From Eubacterium sp. (lineage in GTDB: Bacteria; Bacillota; Clostridia; Lachnospirales; Lachnospiraceae), in NCBI GenBank assembly GCA_024684035.1, contig JAIKXQ010000104.1, forward strand, positions 1 to 32,115: 32,115 nt of DNA, in the 5' to 3' direction. The stretch's first letter is position 1, and every line of letters starts with the position of its first letter. The notes beneath the pieces were generated by a model, which ran no database searches, was not told the DNA's origin, and saw nothing but the letters and a program-made list of their open reading frames with translations. A program made the translations under genes and the position numbers. Below are positions 1 to 7,557 of this stretch, in pieces.

Positions 1-296
1 GGTTGCAGATATTCATCGGCATCCAGAACCAGATTGTAATCTGCCGCCCCGTCTGTATCCGATTTCTCAAGAGCAAAATTTCTCGCCGCGGAGAAATCGT
101 CCTGCCATTCATAATCATACAGGCGCAGGGTTCCTCCCGCGTGACGATTCCCGATTCTTTTTACGATGTCTTTTGTCCGGTCGGTGGAACCGGTATCTAC
201 GATCACCATATCATTGACAAGAGGAGCGACAGCCGAAAGACTTCTCTCGATACTGCGCTCCTCGTTTTTTACAATCATTACAAGATTAATCTTCAT
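1..296 (-). CDS. Family 2 glycosyltransferase, N-terminal part (cut by window edge)
   Basis: The first 98 residues of a GT-A fold glycosyltransferase are visible and the rest lies beyond the left edge. The N-terminus MKINLVMIVKNEE is the typical first strand of family 2 enzymes. VDTGSTDRTKDI (about residues 34-45) is the nucleotide-binding segment, and FSAARNFALE is followed by the DAD acidic motif (about residues 93-95) that binds the metal and sugar nucleotide. Such enzymes transfer a sugar from a nucleotide donor. The acceptor cannot be read from the sequence. The gene starts 13 bases after the PilZ gene stops, so the two are probably co-transcribed. A role in flagellin or surface glycosylation is a guess from position only. 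Confidence 0.9.
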   Translation of the reverse strand, partial: MKINLVMIVKNEERSIERSLSAVAPLVNDMVIVDTGSTDRTKDIVKRIGNRHAGGTLRLYDYEWQDDFSAARNFALEKSDTDGAADYNLVLDADEYLQ

Positions 297-309
297 AGGA
301 TAATCCTTA

Positions 310-1287
310 TCAGACTCTCTTTATCCCCTGCACATTGCTGGTTCGCACGGTAGTCGTCCTGGCCTGCTGGTTCTTCACATGAGCCTTCATATCCTCAGCA
401 CGACCCTGTCCTTCTCTGGATTTCACACCCGCATCCCTCAGAACATCATCTGGGGACTTCGGATACACAACCGCCGGATCGATACCCATCGCCTTAGCTT
501 CGCTCTGCTGCTTCCTCCTGACAGCTTCCGCATACTTCGGATCCTGTGCCAGTGCATCTGCGCGAAGCCTGCGGAGACGCTCCTCCATATCTCTCTTGAG
601 AATCTCTTCCCGACGCCGGATTTCCTCGGCATTCGCCTGATTCCTAAGGGTCTTGAATACGTATCCTCTGACTGCCAGCTCTCCTCCGGTTGTCATGCCG
701 ATGAAGCAACAACCATAATGAATACCCATTTCATCCGTCTCTCGCCTGTGGAGGATTCTCACACTGAAGGGACGCTCAAGGGTTCGGAAAGCGTAGGTGA
801 AGAAGAGGACATCTCCCATCTCAAGTTCCTGCTTTGTGACGAGCTGGATACCGCCTGCACTGATATTGACGATGGTTCCCTTAAATTCACCGGCAAGATC
901 CGATGTGAAGGTAAGAGGGATATTTACATCCGCCCGCACATCCAAATGCCGCTGTGTGATCTTCGTCACGTCGTTAATCTTGCATCTGCCGACCCAGTGT
1001 TCTCCTTCCTGTGCTTCCATATCGATCTTCTTGCGCCGATCTTCTTCACCACTGACCGGATCGGGAGCCGGAATGATTTCCCGGATAATGACTTCACACT
1101 CTGTCCGCAGGATACCCATGGCATCATCAAAAAAATCCACCCTGGTCCCGAACTGTGTGCCATAGCCGTCGTATTCCTTAAAATACAAAGTCGTATGCTC
1201 CTCTGTATTCACAACACGAACGAGCCAGCTGTCACCGGCCGGTGTGTAAAGTTTTCCTTTTGTACAACATTTGAGTATTTTGCTCAT
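310..1287 (-). CDS. PilZ-domain protein with YcgR-like N-terminal domain
   Basis: A 325-residue protein in three parts. Residues 10-75 look like the beta-rich YcgR-like (PilZN) domain. A PilZ domain follows at about 112-215, with NISAGG at 141-146 matching the D/NxSxxG c-di-GMP motif. A highly charged, probably coiled-coil tail runs from about 218 onward. The arginine motif is QRHLDVR at 112-118: the arginine that usually begins RxxxR is His114, although Arg113 and Arg118 are present. YcgR-type PilZ proteins bind c-di-GMP and brake the motor at MotA or the switch, and that is the likely role here. The long charged tail is not typical of YcgR. The ATG at 1287 follows a GAGGGAG ribosome site. 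Confidence 0.88.
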   Translation of the reverse strand: MSKILKCCTKGKLYTPAGDSWLVRVVNTEEHTTLYFKEYDGYGTQFGTRVDFFDDAMGILRTECEVIIREIIPAPDPVSGEEDRRKKIDMEAQEGEHWVGRCKINDVTKITQRHLDVRADVNIPLTFTSDLAGEFKGTIVNISAGGIQLVTKQELEMGDVLFFTYAFRTLERPFSVRILHRRETDEMGIHYGCCFIGMTTGGELAVRGYVFKTLRNQANAEEIRRREEILKRDMEERLRRLRADALAQDPKYAEAVRRKQQSEAKAMGIDPAVVYPKSPDDVLRDAGVKSREGQGRAEDMKAHVKNQQARTTTVRTSNVQGIKRV

Positions 1288-1368
1288 AGTGTAACTCCCT
1301 CACATATGTAAGAATTGAGGCGACTATTCGTATGTCTCGTGTCCGCAGCAGCCCTCTCAGAATAAGTC

Positions 1369-2334
1369 TTATGTCGAATGAAAATCCATAGTTCCAAGAT
1401 CGGAAGTACTGTTCATCAACAATTGCATCCTCAACATCTCAACGATGTTCCGGTAATTACTGTTGTCAACAGATGGATACACCCCGTATCCGGATGCCGT
1501 CCGCATCCCGAAGGTGGGGTTCATGTTGGCATTTATATTCTGAACGTACGCGTCTGACGTATTATAAATATCATTCTCGGAGGATCCCTGTTCCCTCAGC
1601 TTCTCCTTGACTCCATCCACATATACCTGAGCGAATGGCGGAACGCCACCGTACTTGGCCACATTTCCCTCACCTGCATTGTATGCCGACAGGGTTAGAT
1701 CAAGGTCACCGTTATATTTCTCAAGCAACTGCTTGAGCAGCTTCGCGCCTCCCATAATATTCTGTTCGGCATTGTAGGAATCTGTGACGCCCAGCGACGC
1801 CGCAGTTCCCGGCATCAGCTGCATCACACCCACAGCTCCGGCATAGGAGACTGCATCAGCCCGAAAACTCGACTCATGCTTTGCCACTGCTTTCAGGAAC
1901 TTCGTAGAGAGACCGTAGGTCTGGGAAGCTTTCCGGAAATACTGCTCCATTTCTTCACTTCCGCTGTAGTACTCGGTTCCGGACGAAGAGCCGGTGGCAC
2001 TTCCAAGAGAAGAACCGATCATGCTGAACAGGTTTCCGACACCGGCATTCTGTGCCATGGTCCAAAGTGCATTGGACGATGAGTAAAGATCCGTCACTTC
2101 CGACAATGTCTCTTCTTCATCCTCCACTGTCGCATCCTCCTCAGCAGCGCGAGCCTCTTCTTCGGCCGCTTTCCGGACAGCAAGATCCCGTCGTTTCTCT
2201 TTGAGGCTCTCGATCTGAGCCACTTTCAGCGCATTATCAAAAACAGAATTGCCCGTTGTCCTGCTTTGACGAATCCCGGTGTTGCTTCGAAGGTCTGTCA
2301 GGTATGACTCTGTAACATCACTTACTCTGTTCAA
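1369..2334 (-). CDS. Lytic transglycosylase (SLT family), probably flagellum-associated
   Basis: A 321-residue protein with a C-terminal lysozyme-like SLT domain at about 128-245. The catalytic Glu is E154 in HESSF. The supporting motifs GVMQLMP (169-175) and AYNAG (217-221) are intact, so it should cleave peptidoglycan glycan strands to anhydro-muropeptides. The first ~90 residues are charged and helical with an acidic stretch, and I see no signal peptide or lipobox. The start is TTG at 2334, chosen because GAGGAGG lies 9 bases upstream and no ATG fits better. It lies downstream of the FliK-like and FlhX genes, so it probably opens the wall for the growing rod, as FlgJ does in proteobacteria. 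That role is inference. Confidence 0.85.
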   Translation of the reverse strand: MNRVSDVTESYLTDLRSNTGIRQSRTTGNSVFDNALKVAQIESLKEKRRDLAVRKAAEEEARAAEEDATVEDEEETLSEVTDLYSSSNALWTMAQNAGVGNLFSMIGSSLGSATGSSSGTEYYSGSEEMEQYFRKASQTYGLSTKFLKAVAKHESSFRADAVSYAGAVGVMQLMPGTAASLGVTDSYNAEQNIMGGAKLLKQLLEKYNGDLDLTLSAYNAGEGNVAKYGGVPPFAQVYVDGVKEKLREQGSSENDIYNTSDAYVQNINANMNPTFGMRTASGYGVYPSVDNSNYRNIVEMLRMQLLMNSTSDLGTMDFHST

Positions 2335-2416
2335 CGCTACGTTCCTCCTCTGAATGCAGCTTTCAAGGTCGCTGCTCCCGCTGTCTTATTCGGTTACTAT
2401 TCGAATTCTTATTCGA

Positions 2417-2728
2417 TTACTTTTCACTTTTCTCATCTTTTTTGTCTTTGCTCTTTGACTCCCCGGTGAAGCCAAGGAAATAGACATAAATCTCCACAAT
2501 GGCCTGAAAGAGTTCTTCCGGGATCTCCTTGCCCAGCTTGAGCTGCGTGAGCAGGGATGCAAGAGAATCATCCTCGTATACCGGAACTCCGGCTTTCATG
2601 GCGGTCTCGGTGATCTTCTCTGCCATATAGCCCATGCCGGACGCGACGATCACAGGAGCCCCGTTCTTCTCCGGATCATATCGCAAGGCCGCAGCCTTCT
2701 GCTGCATCAGCTTCTCAAACTCTGACAT
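2417..2728 (-). CDS. FlhB C-terminal domain homologue (FlhX / YlqH type)
   Basis: A 103-residue protein matching only the cytoplasmic substrate-switch domain of FlhB. ALRYDPEKNGAPVIVASG aligns with the segment just after NPTH in the full-length FlhB of this window (AIKYDPERAEAPVVLAKG). The membrane part and the autocleaving NPTH are absent, so it resembles the C-terminal FlhB fragment left after cleavage. Homologues are known as FlhX or YlqH and can stand in for that fragment at the export gate. The ATG at 2728 is chosen over an upstream in-frame ATG at 2785 because AAAGGGG lies just before it and similarity begins there. It overlaps the end of the FliK-like gene by 14 bases, so translation is probably coupled. 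Confidence 0.85.
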   Translation of the reverse strand: MSEFEKLMQQKAAALRYDPEKNGAPVIVASGMGYMAEKITETAMKAGVPVYEDDSLASLLTQLKLGKEIPEELFQAIVEIYVYFLGFTGESKSKDKKDEKSEK

Positions 2729-4133
2729 TGATTCCCCTTTCGCTCTCCCTGATCTCCGGAAAGACTTCCTGCACGCCGATCTCACGAACCTTCGGCGACA
2801 TCGTCACATTGGCCATAAGGCCGTTCCTCTTCATGATGTCCTTCACGGTAGCTTCGATCTTCTTCGGATTCTCCTTCACCGTATCCGGAACAAAGAGCTG
2901 CATGTCGATATTCTTATTCTTCAACTGGGCGATCAAATCGAAACCTCCCAGAGACTCTATATTAAACTTCAGGAACAGCTTCACCTTCTTCACTGTTCCG
3001 GTTGAATTGTCATTGCTCTTGTCCGCATCCGGATCCACCCACATCTCAGACATCACGTTCTTGTTCTGATAGCGGAAAGGAATGAGCATATGAAGGATCG
3101 GCATGTATACGCTCTCATTCATGAGAAGGCTGTTCAACACCTGATAATACCGATCGATACTCTCTGCTCCGGTCTTTCCCTGGGTTCCCTTCAGCAACAG
3201 CTCCGAAAACTGATCGGAAAACGCATTCGTCTGGATCTGCGACTTCAGCTGCGTAAGCTTGTCCACCAGCTCATGCTCCGGATCCCCTTCAAACATCATC
3301 CGGAAATCGCCGTTCCGGCTCATCTTCCGGAACGTCTCGACCATCTCCTTCTCGCTGCCTTCTTCGTACTTGATGGCATAAAGCGTGAACATCACGGCCG
3401 CCTTACGGATCGGTCCGTAGTCATGGGTCTTCGCCACGTATTTCGAGAGGAAGGGGATGATATCATTATTGATAATCTGTGTATTCTCCTCTGTATCCCC
3501 GTTGGTCGCCTCCCAATTGATCTTACCAAGCAGTTCTTCGAACTCTCCCCGGTAGGATTTCATCATAAGGTTGGTGGCGTCCTGCCCCAGCGTCTTCATC
3601 TGATTCAGCAGATGCGTACCTGCAGAATAGCTGTTGTAGCTCTTTATAAAGGAAAGAATGGCGTTCTGGTAGTTCTCGGAGATCTTGCTCCCGAGAATCT
3701 GCCTGAGTCCGTCAAAAAACTCTCCGGTATACTTCATCTGCCCGCCGGCCTGCGACTGCAGGTAATTCATAAGCTGTTCCGGATCCTCCATGGTAATCGT
3801 CGCATAGAGTTCCTGAATCGCCGCAGAGAGCTCGGCATCACCGGACTTAAGGAGCATCTCGCCGTCACGAAACAACAGCTCGCCCAACTGCTGTGCCAGC
3901 TGGTTGCTGCCCTGCATCTTCTGGATAAACGCGACATAATTGCTCTCAAAATCCGCAACCTGCCCGGACAGTTCTTCCTTCGATAATCCCGCCTCAGCGG
4001 TATTCGGAAGCTGACCGCCGCCTTTGACCCGGCCCGCTCCTCCGACCTGCGTCCCGTTCCCTATGCCCGGCCGGATCGCCGGGTTATTGCCGGCGCTTAC
4101 TTCTGTCGATGTCACCTGTAATATATTAGCCAT
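2715..4133 (-). CDS. FliK-like flagellar protein (YlqG type), paired with FlhX
   Basis: A 472-residue soluble protein. The N-terminus is Gly-rich and low in complexity (about 1-45). A long helical middle has no family I recognise. The C-terminal ~100 residues resemble the FliK hook-length C-terminal domain: a beta strand (VKLFLKFNIESLGGFDLIAQ), then IDMQLFVPD, and a helix ending in KRNGLMANVTMSP. In Bacillus, ylqG (FliK-C-like) and ylqH (FlhB-C-like) are also adjacent, which supports the match. The start is ATG at 4133 with GGGAG upstream. An earlier in-frame ATG at 4169 has no ribosome site. The FliK-like call rests on fold pattern plus neighbour, so it is moderate. It lies at the divergent region opposite flgM. 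Confidence 0.6.
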   Translation of the reverse strand: MANILQVTSTEVSAGNNPAIRPGIGNGTQVGGAGRVKGGGQLPNTAEAGLSKEELSGQVADFESNYVAFIQKMQGSNQLAQQLGELLFRDGEMLLKSGDAELSAAIQELYATITMEDPEQLMNYLQSQAGGQMKYTGEFFDGLRQILGSKISENYQNAILSFIKSYNSYSAGTHLLNQMKTLGQDATNLMMKSYRGEFEELLGKINWEATNGDTEENTQIINNDIIPFLSKYVAKTHDYGPIRKAAVMFTLYAIKYEEGSEKEMVETFRKMSRNGDFRMMFEGDPEHELVDKLTQLKSQIQTNAFSDQFSELLLKGTQGKTGAESIDRYYQVLNSLLMNESVYMPILHMLIPFRYQNKNVMSEMWVDPDADKSNDNSTGTVKKVKLFLKFNIESLGGFDLIAQLKNKNIDMQLFVPDTVKENPKKIEATVKDIMKRNGLMANVTMSPKVREIGVQEVFPEIRESERGINVRV

Positions 4134-4201
4134 TAGTTCTCCCATCCATATGACATAATATACGGGCACACTGATCCCCGTCCCAGAATCCTATATGGAC
4201 A

Positions 4202-4228
4202 ATATCGACTTATAGGACATGACTATAA
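4202..4228 (-). promoter_or_regulatory. Putative sigma-28 promoter of the FliK-like/FlhX operon
   Basis: On the minus strand TTAT (4228-4225), 15 bases, then GTCGATAT (4209-4202). The second box differs by one base from the sigma-D/FliA -10 consensus GCCGATAT. It lies about 70 bases before the ATG at 4133 and overlaps the palindrome at 4208-4230. The -35 is TTAT rather than TAAA. Confidence 0.45.
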
Positions 4229-4230
4229 GT
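4208..4230. repeat. Perfect palindrome, candidate operator (arms ACTTATAG / CTATAAGT)
   Basis: Eight-base arms, 4208-4215 and 4223-4230, separated by 7 bases. The palindrome covers the -35 and the edge of the -10 of the putative minus-strand promoter, where a dimeric repressor would block transcription. No regulator is identified. Confidence 0.5.
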
Positions 4231-4235
4231 ACATC

Positions 4236-4254
4236 AGTATGATTTCTTCATACT
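4236..4254. repeat. Second perfect palindrome (arms AGTATGA / TCATACT)
   Basis: Seven-base arms, 4236-4242 and 4248-4254, around a 5-base spacer. It begins 6 bases after the first palindrome and has a different sequence. It is too AT-rich and lacks the U-run expected of a terminator. An upstream operator or activator site is the simplest reading. Confidence 0.4.
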
Positions 4255-4278
4255 ATTACAACTTTTAAAAAAAAAACT

Positions 4279-4305
4279 TTATATCCAGCCATTAGTAGCC
4301 GATAA
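4279..4305 (+). promoter_or_regulatory. Putative sigma-28 promoter for flgM
   Basis: TTAT (4279-4282), 15 bases, GCCGATAA (4298-4305), which is the exact FliA -10 consensus. It lies 210 bases upstream of flgM, giving a long leader. FlgM under sigma-28 control is the usual feedback arrangement. Confidence 0.5.
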
Positions 4306-4514
4306 TACAAATGAATTCATACAAGAATTCACTTCTAAATTCCTCAACAGGTATATTCAGGGACGTTTATCTTTGAGATTTGAAGTAAAACCCCCTGAGA
4401 TTTTATAGATATTATAGATTGTACACCATTTTTCGAAACAAGACTTAATGATTTATAGAATCACAGGCATCAACAAGTCATACCTAAAGTAACTTGCAAC
4501 ACCAAGGAGGGCCT

Positions 4515-4841
4515 ATGAGTATCAGCTTTAACCCGAACGACCGAATTCATTCTGTGCAGAGTTTCCAGCATAGCTTCGAGGCGAAGCACGCTGCCAGCGC
4601 CGCACAGACAACCGACTCTGCGAAGACCGCGACCTACTATGACAAGGTCAGCATCTCGAACAGGGAGACGATTCCGGACGACAAGAGCTTTGCCGCTATC
4701 CTCGCAAAGAAAACTGCCGCAGCCGTAAAGCAGGGAGTCAGCTCCGAGAAGGTTGCAGAAATTCGTCAGAAAGTTCAAACAGGCGAGTATCACGTAGATT
4801 CTACGCGAATCGCTGAACATATGCTTGGTTACAAAAAGTAA
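4515..4841 (+). CDS. flgM: Anti-sigma-28 factor FlgM
   Basis: A 108-residue protein. The C-terminal half carries the FlgM sigma-binding helices: VSSEKVAEIRQKVQTGEYHV followed by DSTRIAEHML, close to the family pattern of a helix, GEY and IAE near the end. The N-terminal half is polar and probably disordered, as is usual for a protein held unfolded for export. FlgM binds FliA (encoded at 19448-20224) and keeps it inactive until the hook is finished and FlgM is secreted. The ATG at 4515 is preceded by AAGGAGG, which favours it over an in-frame ATG at 4494. It is separated from flgN by an intrinsic terminator. Confidence 0.93.
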   Translation: MSISFNPNDRIHSVQSFQHSFEAKHAASAAQTTDSAKTATYYDKVSISNRETIPDDKSFAAILAKKTAAAVKQGVSSEKVAEIRQKVQTGEYHVDSTRIAEHMLGYKK

Positions 4842-4862
4842 TTATTCTCGCTGATCACGCCT

Positions 4863-4896
4863 AAACAACGCCTCCTCGCAGGGCGTTGTTTGTTTT
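4863..4896 (+). terminator. Intrinsic terminator between flgM and flgN
   Basis: A perfect 10-base stem, arms 4863-4872 and 4882-4891 (AAACAACGCC and its complement), with a 9-base loop followed by GTTTTT. It would end much of the flgM transcript. flgN-flgK have no clear promoter of their own, so readthrough is the likely source of their expression. Confidence 0.8.
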
Positions 4897-4911
4897 TAAG
4901 GAGATTACTTT

Positions 4912-5349
4912 ATGAAAAAGAACCCTGAAGCATTTGAATCTTACCTCAGCACCATGTCACAGCTCACGGCTTCTCTCCGTAAGCTTCGCAGTACAGAAGA
5001 CAATATGACCGAAGCAGCTTCGACCAACCATCCCGAACAGTTGGATGCCATCGTCAAGAGCGCTCAGCCCGAGCTGCTTCATTTCCGCGGCCTCGATCAG
5101 AAGCGCTCGCATTGCGAGAAGGAACTGGGAATCGAAGGTCTCGGGCTCGAGGATGTCATCTCCGAATGCGATGGGGATCAGAGTGATCGCCTGAAACCGG
5201 TTCTTTCGGAGTTGCTCCGAGAGCTTAAATTATTCCAGGAATCTCATGACAACGCGGATCGCATTATGAAGATCCGCCTTCTTGATGTTAACATAGCGCT
5301 GCAGGATCTCCCTCAGAAGCCTGTGGCCTTTCACGACACACTTGCCTAA
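4912..5349 (+). CDS. flgN: FlgN-family export chaperone for FlgK and FlgL
   Basis: A 145-residue, all-helical, charged protein of the size and position of FlgN (YvyG in Bacillus), directly before flgK. Heptad-like helices at about 5-35 and 85-130 fit the chaperone fold. FlgN binds the C-terminal helices of the hook-filament junction proteins and delivers them to the export gate. Sequence identity to known FlgN is weak by eye, so the call depends partly on the flgM-flgN-flgK order. AAGGAG lies 9 bases before the ATG. flgK begins 14 bases after the stop. Confidence 0.8.
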   Translation: MKKNPEAFESYLSTMSQLTASLRKLRSTEDNMTEAASTNHPEQLDAIVKSAQPELLHFRGLDQKRSHCEKELGIEGLGLEDVISECDGDQSDRLKPVLSELLRELKLFQESHDNADRIMKIRLLDVNIALQDLPQKPVAFHDTLA

Positions 5350-5363
5350 GGGAGGTAAACGCC

Positions 5364-7364
5364 ATGATCCGAGCTACGTTTGCCGGTTTCACCACGGCAT
5401 TGTCTTCGCTCCGCGCGAACTCAAAGAAGCTGGATGTTACCGGACAGAATCTGGCAAATATGACCACGGAGGGTTATACACGTCAGGAAATCAAGACTTC
5501 CAGTCTGAACTATGAGAACCCCACCAGTTTTTACCTGAATGAAAACGACGTCAACGTTGGTTTCGGCGTATCCATCGACCGCATGGCTCAACTCCGGGAT
5601 CAGTTCCTTGACACACAATACCGCACCCAGAACGCGAAGCTTGGTTACAACGAGACCATCTCCGCTTCTTTGGATGCGCTTTCCGGCCTTCTGGATGAGA
5701 CAAAGCAGGATGCCATTCATGCCTCCTTTGACAAAGTTCAGGAAGCCCTCACAGAGATGCAGGATCCTTCCAAGGTCAACGACCCCGTCTACGAAGGTGA
5801 GCTTCGCTCCCGAATGCAGGCCACGGCAAATCTCTTCAATCAGGCCGCCCTCAATATCGAGGATTCCATGAGGAACGAATACTGTAATATCGACGGAGCC
5901 GGCAGTTCCGAGAACGGCTACGTAGACAAGATCAATCAGCTTCTCTCCCAGATCGGTGAGCTGAATGTCGACATCAAGCGGAATCAAATGCTGGGAAATC
6001 CCGCTCTGGAGCTGCAGGATCAGCGTAATCTCGCCATCGATGAACTCTCCAAGATCATCCCCATCGAGGTCAGCTACTTCACGGAGAAATATGAGGTGAC
6101 CGAAAACGGAGAGACCGTTGTCCGTGACCACGGTCTGAATTATGACAGCTACGGAAACCCCACCGGTAAATCCGGCTTCCCGGAGGATCTGAAGATTGAC
6201 CTGCTCTACACAACGACCGATACCACTGGAAAGAATCCGGTAACCCAGCGCATCACTCTGGTCAATGGTTCCGACACCCCCCGTGATAATGACGGAAACA
6301 AAGTTGCAAACTATGGCTCTGTGATGGTTCAGGTCGACGGAAACGACGCCTACGATCAGTACGGCAACCGTAAAGCAACCTACAACGGCAAAAGAGATCC
6401 TGACACCGGCGAGGTACAGCAGGTACAGATTGTATTCAATCAGGCGAAAAGCTATCATGTCTATGATAATGGCCTGGATTCCAATATGAATTCTGCCGTC
6501 GGCCAAACAACCGCAACCTCTGTCAAGACTGATAATCACGTTGAGAGAGACGCAAGCGGAAACATCACGAATTTTTCCACCACTCGCCTCGGCGGTGGCT
6601 CCCTGCAGGCCAGCTTGGATATGCTCTGCGACAGCACCAGCAGTCTGAACAATGATAGTATTTACCGTAGCTATGATTACTACATGAAACGGTTGGATGT
6701 CCTTGCCAATACCTTTGCTCTCGATATGAATCGCTTCAACCAGATGGGTGTAAACAACACGTATGATAATACTCATACGAATACAGTAATGATCGGAGGT
6801 ACTGCTGTGGACTGCAGCACTCTGACGGCAGATCAGCTGACCGAACTCTCCAAAGGAACGTATAACTCTACAGACCCCAATGGTTTCAAGAGCCGTGATT
6901 TCCTCCTTCTAGTGAATTCCGGAGCAAGCAATGCCGCCGACGCCCAGAGCGCCAGCAATATCACAGCTGCGAACATCAGCGTCTCCAAGAGCTGGGTCAA
7001 CGGCACGACACACATCGGTACCTACGGAGATCCCAACGAAGGAAACAGCAGTACCGATACTGCCCTGAATATGCTGGAGGCCATGGTCTCCACCCATGCA
7101 TCCATCGGTTACAAGACCTACTCCAATGAGATCAACAGTATCTCGACCTATCTGGCCAACGATGCATACAACAACGAGAATTCCCTCAAATCCAACGAGG
7201 TCATTCTCGACGGCATCTCTTCCGCCAAGGATCAGATTTCCGGTGTCAGTCTGGATGAAGAGGCGGCTAATATGATGAGCTACGTTACTTCCTACAATGC
7301 CGCAGCCCGCCTGATGACAACCATCGACGAGACTCTCCAGACCCTGCTGAACATCAAGTCATAA
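5364..7364 (+). CDS. flgK: Flagellar hook-filament junction protein FlgK (HAP1)
   Basis: A 666-residue protein with both conserved ends of FlgK. The N-terminus has FAGFTTALSSLRANSKKLDV and GQNLANMTTEGYTRQ (about residues 28-42), the rod/hook-type polymerising helix. The C-terminus has EEAANMMSYVTSYNAAARLM and ends LQTLLNIKS. The central ~450 residues form the variable, surface-exposed domain and are rich in Asp, Asn, Thr and Gly. FlgK forms the first junction ring between hook and filament. GGGAGG precedes the ATG. It is translated from the flgN transcript and followed by a terminator. Confidence 0.97.
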   Translation: MIRATFAGFTTALSSLRANSKKLDVTGQNLANMTTEGYTRQEIKTSSLNYENPTSFYLNENDVNVGFGVSIDRMAQLRDQFLDTQYRTQNAKLGYNETISASLDALSGLLDETKQDAIHASFDKVQEALTEMQDPSKVNDPVYEGELRSRMQATANLFNQAALNIEDSMRNEYCNIDGAGSSENGYVDKINQLLSQIGELNVDIKRNQMLGNPALELQDQRNLAIDELSKIIPIEVSYFTEKYEVTENGETVVRDHGLNYDSYGNPTGKSGFPEDLKIDLLYTTTDTTGKNPVTQRITLVNGSDTPRDNDGNKVANYGSVMVQVDGNDAYDQYGNRKATYNGKRDPDTGEVQQVQIVFNQAKSYHVYDNGLDSNMNSAVGQTTATSVKTDNHVERDASGNITNFSTTRLGGGSLQASLDMLCDSTSSLNNDSIYRSYDYYMKRLDVLANTFALDMNRFNQMGVNNTYDNTHTNTVMIGGTAVDCSTLTADQLTELSKGTYNSTDPNGFKSRDFLLLVNSGASNAADAQSASNITAANISVSKSWVNGTTHIGTYGDPNEGNSSTDTALNMLEAMVSTHASIGYKTYSNEINSISTYLANDAYNNENSLKSNEVILDGISSAKDQISGVSLDEEAANMMSYVTSYNAAARLMTTIDETLQTLLNIKS

Positions 7365-7424
7365 ACTTATGCGCCGATACTCCCCAGAGGGGTATCCGAT
7401 GATTCATATCAAACGAATACTTAG

Positions 7425-7457
7425 AGGGCTGTCGTGCAAGGTACGAAAGCCCTTTTC
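7425..7457 (+). terminator. Intrinsic terminator after flgK
   Basis: AGGGCT-G-TCGT at 7425-7435 pairs with ACGA-A-AGCCCT at 7443-7453, with one G/A mismatch, followed by TTTCTT. A small CCCC/GGGG hairpin lies just upstream at 7382-7392. It separates flgK from the flgL promoter. Confidence 0.75.
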
Positions 7458-7470
7458 TTATGCGAAACAC

Positions 7471-7498
7471 TTATGAAAACTATGTTTTCTGCCGATAT
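7471..7498 (+). promoter_or_regulatory. Putative sigma-28 promoter of flgL-fliW-csrA
   Basis: TTAT (7471-7474), 16 bases, GCCGATAT (7491-7498), an exact match to the Bacillus sigma-D -10. It lies 60 bases before flgL and just after the flgK terminator, so flgL-fliW-csrA form a separate unit. Confidence 0.6.
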
Positions 7499-7557
7499 AA
7501 TCGTGAGAGCAAATAGAGCAATACAGGCAGTTTTGTCTTAAAATAAGGAGCTTTACC

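Larger units (their letters stand above)
4134..4514. other. Divergent intergenic control region between the FliK-like gene and flgM
   Basis: A 381-base AT-rich region without a gene. It holds two perfect palindromes (4208-4230 and 4236-4254), an A-tract at about 4267-4276, and two EcoRI-site repeats spaced 12 bases apart (4313 and 4325). There are sigma-28-like elements for each direction. On the flgM side a second, weaker candidate is TAAA at 4386-4389 with ATAGATAT at 4405-4412, spaced 15. A vegetative-type alternative is TTGAAG at 4380 and TTATAG at 4403. Which of these is used cannot be settled by eye. Confidence 0.7.

Noticed and set aside
379-1311. 310-codon plus-strand frame opposite the PilZ gene
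   Set aside because: The PilZ protein on the minus strand has clear domain motifs; the plus frame has none.
2334-2416. Repeats CGAATAAGA and a TCGAAT/ATTCGA hairpin between FlhX and the transglycosylase
   Set aside because: Short and AT-rich, without a U-run or promoter fit, so too weak to call.
5421-6776. Long open frame (451 codons) on the minus strand inside flgK
   Set aside because: It is antisense to a clear FlgK, has no family match and no ribosome site. It is a codon-bias shadow.
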